A stretch of DNA of 16,325 nucleotides from Prevotella sp. (GCA_021636625.1 JAJWLX010000073.1:1-16325); one strand, 5' to 3'; positions 1-7,593 are shown, counted from the first letter of the stretch. Translations and numbers: made by a program. Notes: generated from the sequence alone by a model not told the origin.

Positions 1-1159
1 GCTTGATGGCAGCCAGGGTATCAGCGGTTTCACCACTCTGGGAAATGGCGATGACGACATCATCCTTCGTTACCACAGGATTGCGGTAACGGAACTCAGA
101 TGCATATTCCACTTCCACCGGGATGCGGCAGTAGTTCTCAATCATCTGCTTGCCGATGAGCCCGGCGTGCCATGATGTTCCACAAGCCACGATGATGATT
201 CGCTTGGCATTGAGGAGCTGCTGGCGATGGTCGGTGATGGAGCTGAGCACTACGCCCATCTCTGTCTCCGTCTTGCAGGTTGTATCGTCGCCGTCGGTCA
301 TCACACGGGTTTCCACGGTGCGGCTCACCACACGGCCACGCATACAGTTGCGCAGGCACTCAGGCTGCTCGAAGATTTCCTTCAGCATGAAGTGAGGGAA
401 ACCACCCTTCTCAATCTGACCGAGGTCGATATCCACGGTCTGAACCTCAGGGTTAAGCTTTACGTTCTGGATATTCACTACCTGCAATTCCTCTCCGAGA
501 CGCATCACGGCAATGTTACCATCCTCCAGGTAAACCACCTTGTCGGTATATTCGATGATAGGGCTGGCATCAGAACCGAGATAGAACTCTCCGTCCTCAC
601 CAATACCTACAACCAATGGGCTCTGCTTGCGGGCAGCGATAATCTGGTCAGGGTTGCGCTTGTCGAGAATAGCGATGGCGTAAGCGCCTATCACCTGACG
701 GAGCGCTACCTGAACGGCAGTCAACAGATCAAGATCCTTCTTCACCTGGATGTATTCGATGAGCTGTACGAGCACCTCTGTATCAGTTTCACTCTTGAAC
801 TCCACACCTTTAGCCATCAGGTTCTTCTTGATGTCGGCATAGTTTTCGATAATACCATTATGAATCATGGCAAGATTCTTGCTGGAAGAATAATGAGGAT
901 GAGCATTCACAGCCGAAGGCTCTCCATGGGTAGCCCAACGGGTATGAGCAATTCCTACATGTCCTGAAATATCCTTGTCTGCACAGAACGCTTCCAAATC
1001 TGCCACCTTACCCTTTGCCTTATATACGTTCAAAGAGCCGTCATTGCCAATAAGGGCTACACCCGCAGAATCGTATCCGCGGTATTCCAGACGCTTCAAG
1101 CCCTTGATGAGGGCTGGATAAGCGTCTCCCTTACCTAAATATCCTACTATGCCACACAT
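1..1159 (-). CDS. glmS: Glutamine--fructose-6-phosphate aminotransferase, N-terminal part (runs off the window)
   Basis: GlmS makes glucosamine-6-phosphate from fructose-6-phosphate and glutamine, the first committed step to UDP-GlcNAc for peptidoglycan, LPS and capsule. The reading frame starts at ATG 1159-1157 with MCGIVGYLG, so Cys2 becomes the N-terminal nucleophile of the class II glutamine amidotransferase domain. Further family motifs follow: RLEYRGYDSAG, the HTRWATHGEPS stretch, and HNGIIENY. The first sugar isomerase (SIS) domain begins near codon 335 with IVACGTSWHAG and reaches ISQSGETADT just before the window edge. About 386 of the usual roughly 610 codons are present, and the rest lies to the left of position 1. 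The gene lies 59 bases downstream of the export lipoprotein gene on the same strand. I see no TAnnTTTG box between them, so co-transcription is plausible (inference). Start and identity are very secure. Confidence 0.97.
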   Translation of the reverse strand, partial: MCGIVGYLGKGDAYPALIKGLKRLEYRGYDSAGVALIGNDGSLNVYKAKGKVADLEAFCADKDISGHVGIAHTRWATHGEPSAVNAHPHYSSSKNLAMIHNGIIENYADIKKNLMAKGVEFKSETDTEVLVQLIEYIQVKKDLDLLTAVQVALRQVIGAYAIAILDKRNPDQIIAARKQSPLVVGIGEDGEFYLGSDASPIIEYTDKVVYLEDGNIAVMRLGEELQVVNIQNVKLNPEVQTVDIDLGQIEKGGFPHFMLKEIFEQPECLRNCMRGRVVSRTVETRVMTDGDDTTCKTETEMGVVLSSITDHRQQLLNAKRIIIVACGTSWHAGLIGKQMIENYCRIPVEVEYASEFRYRNPVVTKDDVVIAISQSGETADTLAAIK

Positions 1160-1218
1160 ACTTATATATATTTATGTTGTATTTTCGTTTGTTATTCCTG
1201 ACCTTTTATCCTTTGCTG

Positions 1219-2016
1219 TTATCGCAAGATGTTGACAACCAATGATGCAACTGATGTTAAAATACTTACAGCAGAGAACCAGAGAGATGTGGCAGAACCA
1301 ATAGAAGAATTCTGTGCCTTCACCTTGTTAGGCTCTACATAAACAACATCATTCTGCTGCAGATAGAAATAAGGAGAGTTGATAATGTTAGCATCATTCA
1401 AGTTAAGATAATGAATATGCTTCTCTCCCTGAGCATCCTCACGGATCAGCATCACATTCTCGCGCTTACCATAGATGGTCAAATCGCCTGCAGAAGCCAA
1501 AGCCTCGATGATGCTCATCTTTTCCTGAGGAACGGTTACTACCTTAGGAGTATTTACTTCACCCGTAACTACTACGCGGTAACTTGCCATTCTCACGGTT
1601 ACGATAGGATTCTCCTTATCAGACATAAATGGACGAACCTTGTTCTTGATCAGTTCCTCACACTGGTTCTTGGTCAAACCACCTACATGAAGCTGACCGA
1701 CAACAGGAAACTGAATATTGCCATTATTATCTACCAGATATCCCAAAAGAGTTGGTGTACTAGACAACTGTCCATCCATACCTGTTGTTTTGGAAACTGT
1801 AAGGTTGAAAGGCATTGCGGCCTTTGGATCTGTAGTAGAAACGGTAATGGTTAGTTCGTCCTTAGGCATTATCTTAGCTTCATAAAGCATCTTTGATGCA
1901 GCTAAATTCACCTGGTCGGCATTTTGGAAATAAGCCACATTCTTGGTGCTACCACAACTGCCGAGCATCAAGACCATTGTCAAAGCGACAAGCGCTGAAT
2001 AGATGATTCTTTTCAT
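1219..2016 (-). CDS. Wza-like polysaccharide biosynthesis/export lipoprotein (Poly_export/SLBB family)
   Basis: This is a predicted periplasmic or outer-membrane lipoprotein of 265 residues that should take part in moving capsule or exopolysaccharide across the outer membrane. I chose the ATG at 2016 because MKRIIYSALV begins a clean lipoprotein signal peptide ending in the lipobox LGSC, with Cys21 as the lipidated residue. The frame stays open 24 codons further up, but that extension crosses the predicted promoter. A polysaccharide export domain occupies about residues 45-150 (VDNNGNIQFPVVGQLHVGG is typical of the family). An SLBB-like segment follows (VVVTGEVNTPKVVTVPQ, about 148-163, to residue 230). 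A hydrophobic C-terminal segment at about 243-263 fits the membrane-spanning helix seen in this family. No glycosyltransferase, Wzc-type kinase or flippase gene is next to it. It stands alone between pyk and glmS. Confidence 0.9.
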   Translation of the reverse strand: MKRIIYSALVALTMVLMLGSCGSTKNVAYFQNADQVNLAASKMLYEAKIMPKDELTITVSTTDPKAAMPFNLTVSKTTGMDGQLSSTPTLLGYLVDNNGNIQFPVVGQLHVGGLTKNQCEELIKNKVRPFMSDKENPIVTVRMASYRVVVTGEVNTPKVVTVPQEKMSIIEALASAGDLTIYGKRENVMLIREDAQGEKHIHYLNLNDANIINSPYFYLQQNDVVYVEPNKVKAQNSSIGSATSLWFSAVSILTSVASLVVNILR

Positions 2017-2043
2017 TATCAACAAATTTCGTTTTAAAATATT

Positions 2044-2089
2044 GGTGCAAAAATACAGCATTTTTTTGAATGCTGCAAATTTTTGCACC
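2044..2089. repeat. 46-bp interrupted inverted repeat overlapping the export-lipoprotein promoter
   Basis: The outer arms are GGTGCAAAAAT (2044-2054) and its complement (2079-2089). The inner arms CAGCATT (2056-2062) and AATGCTG (2069-2075) are perfect complements. The two levels are separated by one base on one side and three on the other, so the whole could fold as one long stem with a small bulge. The inner dyad exactly fills the 20-base spacer of the predicted promoter. It could be a repressor or activator operator, a hairpin at the 5' end of the transcript, or part of the termination signal for the upstream pyk. The sequence alone does not decide. Confidence 0.75.
2048..2079 (-). promoter_or_regulatory. 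Predicted Bacteroidetes-type promoter for the export lipoprotein gene
   Basis: On the minus strand a TTTG (2079-2076) is followed after 20 bases by TATTTTTG (2055-2048), an exact fit to the TAnnTTTG -7 element with a -33 element at the usual distance. Transcription should start near 2041, giving a leader of roughly 25 bases before the ATG at 2016. The position also supports the shorter start chosen for the gene. Confidence 0.75.
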
Positions 2090-2138
2090 GATATTTACTC
2101 TATTGCATTATTTTTCCTGAAATAATGACCTTTTTTTG

Positions 2139-3590
2139 CTAGTCTTCAATACCATTTGACGGCAAATTGAAGCTATAGCTGTTATCGAAGATCTTCTTCA
2201 CCTTGTTAATCTCGACGAAAGTGGTTCCTCCACCCTCACCGAAGCTTCCACTCAGGTAAGCAATCTTATCTTCCTCGCCCAGATAACCCTTCTGGCGGAG
2301 CATACGTACCGCAGCGGTAAACATAGCCTTGGTAGAAACCTGATCCTTCTGATGAATTGGAATAATACCATAGCTCAGGTTCAACCAGCGCTGAAGCTTC
2401 TCCTTGTAACAGATAGCAAGCACTGGATTAGGGCCACGGAACGAAGCCAGGCAGCGGGCAGTCTGACCCGTCTCACCATCGGTGATGATACCGGCAACGC
2501 CCAACTTCTTGGTTGCCTCAATGGCAGCATGGGCCAGGAAGAGCTTCTGGTCAATCTTTCCATCCTCCATCGGATCAATGTCGTTGAGAGGCGACTTGTC
2601 CTTCTCAGCCTGCTCGGCAATACGCGCCATAGTCTGTACAGCCTCTACAGGATACTTACCGCTTGCCGTTTCGCCAGAAAGCATCAGGGCGTCTGTACGG
2701 TAGAAGATAGCGTTGGCAATATCTGTAACCTCGGCACGTGTAGGACGAGGATTCTTGATCATGGTGTGGAGCATCTGTGTAGCAACGATTACCGGCTTCT
2801 GAGCCTTCACGCACTTGGCGATGATGCGGCGCTGGATACCTGGGATTCTCTCGATAGGCACCTCAATACCCAGGTCACCACGGGCAATCATAATGCCATA
2901 GCAGGCTTCGATAATCTCATCGATGTTATCTACACCCTCCTGGTTCTCAATCTTCGAGATGATCTTGATGTCGCTGTGATGAGCATCGAGAATATCCTGT
3001 ACAGCCTTTACATCGGCAGCATTGCGCACGAATGAGTGAGCGATGAAATCAATATCAAGCTCGATGGCAAGTTCGATATTTCTGCGGTCTTTCTCGGTAA
3101 GCGCAGGCAGGTCGATGTGCTCGCCCGGTACGTTCACACTCTTGTGAGCACCCAGTGTTCCCTCGTTCTGCACCTCAGCCACGAGCATAGGACCCTGAAT
3201 ATCAACAACCTTCATGTCGAGTTCGCCATCATCAAACAAGATGTCGTCGCCTACCTTCAAATCGGCAGCAATATCAGGATAGCTCAAATTCACGGTATCA
3301 TGAGAAGAATCTACATCAGGACGACCGAAGATTTTCACCACGTCACCTATATTATAATGTATAGGCTCCTTTACGTCGGTAGTGCGCACCTCCGGACCCT
3401 TGGTATCAATCATGATACCAATATGTGGAGACACAGCTCTAACGTTCTTGACAATGGTACGGATTCCATCTTCTGTAGCATGTGCGGTATTCATACGAAC
3501 CACGTTCATGCCCGCAAAAAACAGTTTTCGGATAAAATCTTGATCGCATCTGCGATCGCTGATGGAAGCAACAATCTTTGTTTGTTTCAT
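2139..3590 (-). CDS. pyk: Pyruvate kinase
   Basis: Pyruvate kinase transfers phosphate from phosphoenolpyruvate to ADP in the last step of glycolysis. The 483-residue frame is full length and starts MKQTKIVASISDRR. Visible family landmarks are AGMNVVRMN (26-34), IDTKGPEVRT (61-70), the small B domain between about residues 71 and 160, the catalytic Lys213 in ISKIENQEG, MIARGDLGIEV (234-244), and the long NPRPTRAEVTDIANAI segment followed by SGETASGKYP. The Glu at position 67 corresponds to the residue linked to K+-dependent pyruvate kinases. The usual RLNFSHG motif reads RMNTAHA here, so the serine that normally helps coordinate K+ and phosphate is Ala36. I believe this form is common in Bacteroidales, but that is from memory. 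The gene is followed on the same strand by the export lipoprotein gene, which has its own promoter. Confidence 0.95.
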   Translation of the reverse strand: MKQTKIVASISDRRCDQDFIRKLFFAGMNVVRMNTAHATEDGIRTIVKNVRAVSPHIGIMIDTKGPEVRTTDVKEPIHYNIGDVVKIFGRPDVDSSHDTVNLSYPDIAADLKVGDDILFDDGELDMKVVDIQGPMLVAEVQNEGTLGAHKSVNVPGEHIDLPALTEKDRRNIELAIELDIDFIAHSFVRNAADVKAVQDILDAHHSDIKIISKIENQEGVDNIDEIIEACYGIMIARGDLGIEVPIERIPGIQRRIIAKCVKAQKPVIVATQMLHTMIKNPRPTRAEVTDIANAIFYRTDALMLSGETASGKYPVEAVQTMARIAEQAEKDKSPLNDIDPMEDGKIDQKLFLAHAAIEATKKLGVAGIITDGETGQTARCLASFRGPNPVLAICYKEKLQRWLNLSYGIIPIHQKDQVSTKAMFTAAVRMLRQKGYLGEEDKIAYLSGSFGEGGGTTFVEINKVKKIFDNSYSFNLPSNGIED

Positions 3591-3658
3591 ATTTGTAATT
3601 ACCTTATAGAAATTTCAATGTTATCGTGACATTTCTGCCACTTTTCTCAAATTTTGTG

Positions 3659-3666
3659 CAAAGATA
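3659..3666 (-). promoter_or_regulatory. Probable -7 box upstream of pyk
   Basis: The minus strand reads TATCTTTG here, matching TAnnTTTG, about 70 bases upstream of the pyk start. No clear TTTG lies 19-21 bases further up, so only half of the promoter is visible. It is the best candidate in the gap between pyk and lemA. Confidence 0.45.
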
Positions 3667-3752
3667 CAAAGAAAATCTGAAATACGATTCATCTGAAATA
3701 CAAAATATATATAAAATATGGCGAATGTAACAGTTTGAAAGGAAGCGATAAC

Positions 3753-3796
3753 AAAAAATCCAGCCAAAAGGATGTTTATCTCCCTTTGGCTGGATT
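3753..3796 (-). terminator. Intrinsic terminator after lemA
   Basis: On the minus strand the arm AATCCAGCCAAAGG pairs with CCTTTTGGCTGGATT (one bulged base), with a loop of about 11 bases, and a run of Ts follows. It lies 21 bases after the lemA stop and should end the TPM-lemA transcript before pyk. Confidence 0.85.
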
Positions 3797-3817
3797 CCTT
3801 ATTGATTCATCCGGTGC

Positions 3818-4399
3818 CTAGATATCCAGGTCTGGAGCCTTCTCAGCACCAGCTGCTGCCTCAAACTTAGGCATTACATTGAAATTGAAGATGCCGGCGA
3901 TGATGGCATTAGGCATCTTTCTAACCGTCTGATTATAAGACTGAACTGCCTCATTATACTTACGGCGAGCCTCGCCGATCCGGTTTTCAGTACCTTCCTC
4001 CTGAACCTGGAGAGCCTTGAAGTTCTCGCTTGCCTTCAACTCTGGATACCTTTCTGCTACCAGCATCAGCTTGGAGAAGGCATTGGCCAACTCACCCTGA
4101 GCAGCTGCATACTGCTTCATGCTAGCCTCCGTGAGATTATTCACATCCAGCTTCACCTGTCCTACAGAAGCACGAGCCTTGGTCACCTCCTCGAAAGTCT
4201 CCTTCTCATGCTTGGCATAAGCCTTTACGATTTTAGCCAACTGAGGCATCATATCGGCACGACGCTGATACTGAGCCTGCATGTTAGACAACTCGGTAGT
4301 AGCCATCTCCTGCTCTCCTACCATACCATTATAACCACTGAACACCCAGAGCACCAATACAACGATGACGCCTAAGATGATCCATCCTGTTTTCTTCAT
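3818..4399 (-). CDS. lemA: LemA family membrane-anchored protein
   Basis: The 193-residue product has one N-terminal membrane helix (about residues 5-22, IILGVIVVLVLWVF) followed by YNGMVGEQE. A long helical region then extends outside the membrane and is rich in Glu, Lys, Ala and Gln. That plan, together with the segments QYQRRADMMPQLAKIVKAY and YNEAVQSYNQTVRKMPNAI and the closing FNVMPKFEA, is characteristic of LemA proteins. Their biochemical role is not well established. In many bacteria lemA lies beside a TPM-domain gene, as it does here: the TPM gene ends 65 bases upstream on the same strand with no terminator between. The two are therefore probably one operon transcribed from the promoter at about 5317-5348. 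Confidence 0.93.
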   Translation of the reverse strand: MKKTGWIILGVIVVLVLWVFSGYNGMVGEQEMATTELSNMQAQYQRRADMMPQLAKIVKAYAKHEKETFEEVTKARASVGQVKLDVNNLTEASMKQYAAAQGELANAFSKLMLVAERYPELKASENFKALQVQEEGTENRIGEARRKYNEAVQSYNQTVRKMPNAIIAGIFNFNVMPKFEAAAGAEKAPDLDI

Positions 4400-4464
4400 A
4401 CTTTTTTATTATTGATTAATGATTATTGATTATCTATCAACTATAAACTATTAATTACCAACTA

Positions 4465-5298
4465 CTACCAGCTTCCGCCGGAACCGCCGCCAGAGAATGT
4501 TCCACCGCCAAAGGAGCCGCCAGAGAAGCCACCTCCTCCACCGCCGGAGAATCCTCCGCCGCCCATGAAGAACGGCGGCAACCAGTCGTCATCATCATTC
4601 CTTCTTCGCGACTGGTTTCTCTCCTTTCCCTTCGGTCTTGGTTTAACCAGACCCACCTGCTCCAGGATGTAACGGACGAGGTAATAGATCGGGATTCCGA
4701 AAAAGAGGAGGAACAGGATAATGACCAGTGCCCAATCCTCTTCATCATTCACCGTCCCCTCATCTACTGACTCTATTCCGGTGCGTCCACTTTTCACCTT
4801 ATTATATATAGCACGGCTCACAGAGGCAACAGCCTCGCCGGGAGCATCCTCGCGCATGTATTTCACAATACAGGCACGTGCAATATCATCACAGTCCACA
4901 TCCGTCAACTCACCTTCCAATCCGCTGCCGGGAGCGATGAAGTACTTGTGGTCTTCCACGGCAATGACGATGACCAGACCTCTTCGGCTCTTCTTGTAGC
5001 CGATGCCATACTTGTTGCCCACATCCTGTGCCATTCGGAAAGCATCCTGGTTAGCCACCCTGCCCACGATGATGAGCACATTCTGCACGCCACACTCCTG
5101 CTTCAGCTTCTGCAGGTAGAAATTGGCGGAATCCTTCAGCGCCTTATCTACATATCCATCCGGATCGGAAACATACTGCGTGGAGTCCTGAAGGAAGGGA
5201 ATCGGCACATTATCCGCATTCCACTCCTTCTTGGCAGACAGCGATAAGACGCTGAAAGCCATCCATATCATCACTAAAAAATATCTCTTAAAAGCCAT
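4465..5298 (-). CDS. TPM domain-containing membrane protein (YgcG-like) with Gly-rich tail
   Basis: The 277-residue protein starts with a signal peptide (MAFKRYFLVMIWMAFSVLSLSA, cleavage expected near residue 22). An extracytoplasmic TPM domain follows at about residues 45-170, with VQNVLIIVGR, GIGYKKSRRGLVIVIAVEDHK and IAPGSGLEGELTD typical of the fold. A membrane helix at about 189-212 comes next, then a basic and acidic linker rich in Arg and Asp. The tail (245-277) is almost entirely Gly, Ser and Phe and ends in GSW, a pattern common in this family. TPM proteins have been linked to photosystem repair in plants and to phosphatase-like activity, but the bacterial role is unclear. It is the first gene of a likely two-gene operon with lemA. 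Confidence 0.92.
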   Translation of the reverse strand: MAFKRYFLVMIWMAFSVLSLSAKKEWNADNVPIPFLQDSTQYVSDPDGYVDKALKDSANFYLQKLKQECGVQNVLIIVGRVANQDAFRMAQDVGNKYGIGYKKSRRGLVIVIAVEDHKYFIAPGSGLEGELTDVDCDDIARACIVKYMREDAPGEAVASVSRAIYNKVKSGRTGIESVDEGTVNDEEDWALVIILFLLFFGIPIYYLVRYILEQVGLVKPRPKGKERNQSRRRNDDDDWLPPFFMGGGGFSGGGGGGFSGGSFGGGTFSGGGSGGSW

Positions 5299-5316
5299 AA
5301 ATTCTCAATTTTAGTG

Positions 5317-5348
5317 CAAAAATACAGAATAAAAACCTAATATGCAAA
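5317..5348 (-). promoter_or_regulatory. Predicted promoter for the TPM-lemA operon
   Basis: The minus strand reads TTTG (5348-5345), a 20-base spacer, then TATTTTTG (5324-5317). Both elements match the Bacteroidetes consensus exactly. The leader to the ATG at 5298 would be about 12 bases. Confidence 0.8.
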
Positions 5349-5387
5349 TACTTAGAGCATTTTTTTTGCAAAAAAAGCCTCAACTAT

Positions 5388-5418
5388 TTTGTTATATCAC
5401 AAAAAACTTGTATCTTTG
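5388..5418 (+). promoter_or_regulatory. Predicted promoter for the HU-COX24-type protein-rng cluster
   Basis: TTTG (5388-5391), a 19-base spacer and TATCTTTG (5411-5418) match the Bacteroidetes consensus. The start point would be near 5425, leaving a leader of about 40 bases before the HU gene. It is divergent from the TPM promoter, and the -33 elements of the two are about 40 bases apart. Confidence 0.8.
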
Positions 5419-5467
5419 CACACCGATTTGAGATTATTAAGTATAAAAAATAAATAAAAGAAGAGAA

Positions 5468-5752
5468 ATGACCAAAGCAGATATCATAAATGAAGTAGCA
5501 ATCGCTACTGGTATGGCTAAGAAAGAAGTTAGCATGGTAGTAGAGTCGTTCATGGAGGAGGTAAAGAAGAGCCTCATCAAGAACAAGGAGAACGTTTACT
5601 TGCGTGGCTTCGGTAGCTTCAACATCAAGCACCGTGCAGCAAAGACCGCTCGCAATATCTCTAAGAATACTACTCTCACTATCCCAGCTCACGACTTGCC
5701 AAGCTTCAAGCCAGCAAAGAGCTTCATCGAGGAGATGCAGAACGCTCAGTAA
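5468..5752 (+). CDS. HU/IHF-family DNA-binding protein
   Basis: This 94-residue protein is the length of a single HU subunit. It begins MTKADIINEVA, has the helical dimerisation part through about residue 43, the conserved RGFGSFNIKHRAAKTARNI segment (46-64), and the DNA-gripping beta arm with KNTTLTIPAHDLPSFKPAK (about 66-84). Such proteins bind and bend DNA with little sequence preference and compact the nucleoid. HU and IHF subunits cannot be told apart with certainty from one sequence. It is first in a same-strand cluster with the small basic protein and rng. The gap to the next gene is 46 bases and AT-rich. Confidence 0.95.
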   Translation: MTKADIINEVAIATGMAKKEVSMVVESFMEEVKKSLIKNKENVYLRGFGSFNIKHRAAKTARNISKNTTLTIPAHDLPSFKPAKSFIEEMQNAQ

Positions 5753-5798
5753 GAGAATTAACATTTTTATAATAACAATATTTTAAAATTTTAAAATC

Positions 5799-5888
5799 AT
5801 GCCAAACGGAAAGAAAAAGAAGGGCCACAAGATGGCTACTCACAAGCGTAAAAAGAGATTACGTAAGAACAGACATAAGAGCAAGTAA
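5799..5888 (+). CDS. Small basic AURKAIP1/COX24-domain protein (probable ribosomal subunit protein)
   Basis: This 29-residue reading frame begins MPNGKKKKGHKMATHKRKKR and ends in a further Lys/Arg-rich stretch. I count about 16 Lys or Arg residues. The HKMATHKRKKRLRK core resembles the COX24/AURKAIP1 C-terminal domain, found in mitochondrial mS38 and in the tiny bacterial ribosomal protein bS22. From memory, Bacteroidetes genomes carry this protein in this form, starting MPNGKK. It should sit in the ribosomal small subunit, close to rRNA. It lies between the HU and rng genes and shares their strand and probable transcript. It is below the size cut of many gene finders. Confidence 0.85.
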   Translation: MPNGKKKKGHKMATHKRKKRLRKNRHKSK

Positions 5889-5910
5889 GCTTTTATAGAA
5901 GCTGATTTTG

Positions 5911-5975
5911 CTCTCAGTCGGTTCCACAGACTGAGGGGGCGTGTCATATCAACATGGATTGGCATGCCCCTTTTT
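5911..5975 (+). terminator. Two adjacent hairpins, the second terminator-like, upstream of rng
   Basis: Hairpin one pairs CTCAGTC (5913-5919) with GACTGAG (5929-5935) and can gain two more pairs using 5936-5937. Hairpin two pairs GGGGCGTG (5936-5943) with CATGCCCC (5963-5970), including one G-T pair, and runs straight into TTTTT. This has the form of an intrinsic terminator ending the HU and COX24-type transcript. However, rng begins only 46 bases later and I see no good TAnnTTTG promoter in that gap. Partial read-through or attenuation into rng is therefore likely (inference). Confidence 0.7.
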
Positions 5976-6021
5976 GTAAAGTGTTATTAGTAAACTTTAA
6001 GTAAAGAGATTATTGAAGAGT

Positions 6022-7593
6022 ATGACAAGCGAAGTTGTAATTGACGTCCAGCAGAAGGACATTTCTATCGCTCTCATGGAGGATAAGCAGCTGGTGGAAT
6101 ACCAGAATGAACCTCGTGAGGCTTCGTTCTCTGTGGGAAACATCTACATCGCAAAAGTTAAGAAACTTATGCCGGGACTTAACGCTTGCTTCGTAGATGT
6201 AGGTTATGAACGCGACGCCTTTCTTCATTATCTTGACCTGGGAAGTCATTTTAATTCCTACCAGAAGTACCTTAAACAAGTACAGAGCGACAGAAAGAAA
6301 CTTTTCCCATTCTCTAAAGCCAGCAAAATGCCTGAATTGGAAAAGGACGGCAGCATACAGAATGTGCTCAAAGCAGGACAGGAAGTGCTGGTACAAATCG
6401 TAAAGGAACCAATCTCTACCAAGGGACCTCGACTCACAGGCGAAATCTCATTCGCGGGCCGATACCTGGTACTCATGCCATTCGGTGATAAAGTTTCTGT
6501 CTCGTCGAAAATTAAAAGCGGTGAAGAACGCTCCCGACTCAAACAACTCATTCACAGCGTAAAACCAAAGAATTGCGGTGTAATTGTCCGCACTGTGGCT
6601 GAGGGAAAGAGAGTCGCTGAGCTCGATGCTGAGCTGAAAGTCCTGGTGAAGCGATGGGAGGATGCTATCGCCAAGGTACAGAAGACCCAGCAGCGCCCGC
6701 AACTTGCATTCGAGGAGACCGGAAGAGCCGTTGCTCTCTTGCGTGACTTGTTTAACCCATCTTACGAGAACATCTACGTGAACAACGAAGATGTGATGAA
6801 CGAGGTGAAGAACTATGTTTCTCTAATAGCCCCTGAAAAGGCGGGCATAGTTAAGCTCTACACCGGTAAGGTGCCTATCTTCGACAATTTCAGCATTACC
6901 AAGCAGATTAAAGCTGGCTTTGGTCGTGTTGTTAACTACAAGCACGGTGCTTATCTCATCATCGAGCACACCGAGGCCTTGCACGTTGTCGATGTAAACA
7001 GTGGTAACAGAACTCGTGAGAAAGGTCAGGAAGCAAATGCACTGGATGTTAACCTCGGCGCTGCTGATGAGTTGGCAAGACAATTGCGCCTCCGAGATAT
7101 GGGAGGTATCATTGTTGTCGACTTCATCGACATGAATCTTGCCGAAGACCGACAGCTGCTCTATGAACGCATGTGCAAGAACATGCAGAAGGACCGTGCC
7201 AAGCACAACATCCTGCCATTGAGCAAGTTCGGACTGATGCAGATTACACGCCAGCGTGTACGTCCGGCTATGGATGTGAATGTAGATGAAACCTGCCCTA
7301 CCTGTTTCGGTACGGGCAAGATTAAGTCGAGCATCCTCTTTACCGACCAGTTGGAAAGAAAAATCGACCGCCTAGTCAACAAGATCGGCGTCAAGAAATT
7401 CACTTTGTATGTGAATCCTTACGTGGCTGCCTTCATCAACAAGGGCTTCATTTCCCTGAAGCGCAGATGGCAGTTTAAGTATGGTTTCGGCTTCAATGTG
7501 ATTCCTTCACAGAAACTGGCATTCCTCCAGTACGAATTCTACGACAAGGACAACCAGTATCTGGACATGCAGGAAGAACAGGAAACAAAGTAA
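6022..7593 (+). CDS. rng: Ribonuclease E/G family endoribonuclease
   Basis: This enzyme cleaves single-stranded RNA and works in rRNA maturation and mRNA decay. I place the start at ATG 6022 (MTSEVVIDVQ). The frame also has a TTG three codons earlier, but MTSE matches the usual Bacteroidales start. The 523-residue product has an S1 RNA-binding domain (about 37-135, with VGNIYIAKVKKLMPGLNACF) and the catalytic core with the metal-binding Asp324 in HVVDVNSG and Asp367 in VVDFIDM. It also has the zinc-link CPTCFGTG with Cys425 and Cys428, which joins subunits in RNase E/G. It lacks the long C-terminal scaffold of RNase E, so it is RNase G in size. It lies behind the HU and COX24-type genes, after two hairpins. 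Confidence 0.95.
   Translation: MTSEVVIDVQQKDISIALMEDKQLVEYQNEPREASFSVGNIYIAKVKKLMPGLNACFVDVGYERDAFLHYLDLGSHFNSYQKYLKQVQSDRKKLFPFSKASKMPELEKDGSIQNVLKAGQEVLVQIVKEPISTKGPRLTGEISFAGRYLVLMPFGDKVSVSSKIKSGEERSRLKQLIHSVKPKNCGVIVRTVAEGKRVAELDAELKVLVKRWEDAIAKVQKTQQRPQLAFEETGRAVALLRDLFNPSYENIYVNNEDVMNEVKNYVSLIAPEKAGIVKLYTGKVPIFDNFSITKQIKAGFGRVVNYKHGAYLIIEHTEALHVVDVNSGNRTREKGQEANALDVNLGAADELARQLRLRDMGGIIVVDFIDMNLAEDRQLLYERMCKNMQKDRAKHNILPLSKFGLMQITRQRVRPAMDVNVDETCPTCFGTGKIKSSILFTDQLERKIDRLVNKIGVKKFTLYVNPYVAAFINKGFISLKRRWQFKYGFGFNVIPSQKLAFLQYEFYDKDNQYLDMQEEQETK

Noticed and set aside
227..967. Plus-strand open frame of 246 codons
   Set aside because: It is the shadow of glmS on the other strand, and glmS has clear amidotransferase and SIS motifs.
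2017..2088. 24-codon N-terminal extension of the export lipoprotein
   Set aside because: It would bury the signal peptide and runs through the predicted promoter and dyad.
2106..2127. AT-rich hairpin CATTATTT/AAATAATG after pyk
   Set aside because: The stem is all A/T apart from its end pair, and on the minus strand no T run follows, so I do not call it a terminator of pyk.
6013..6021. TTG start three codons upstream of the chosen rng start
   Set aside because: ATG at 6022 gives the MTSE start seen in homologues, and the extra three residues add nothing.
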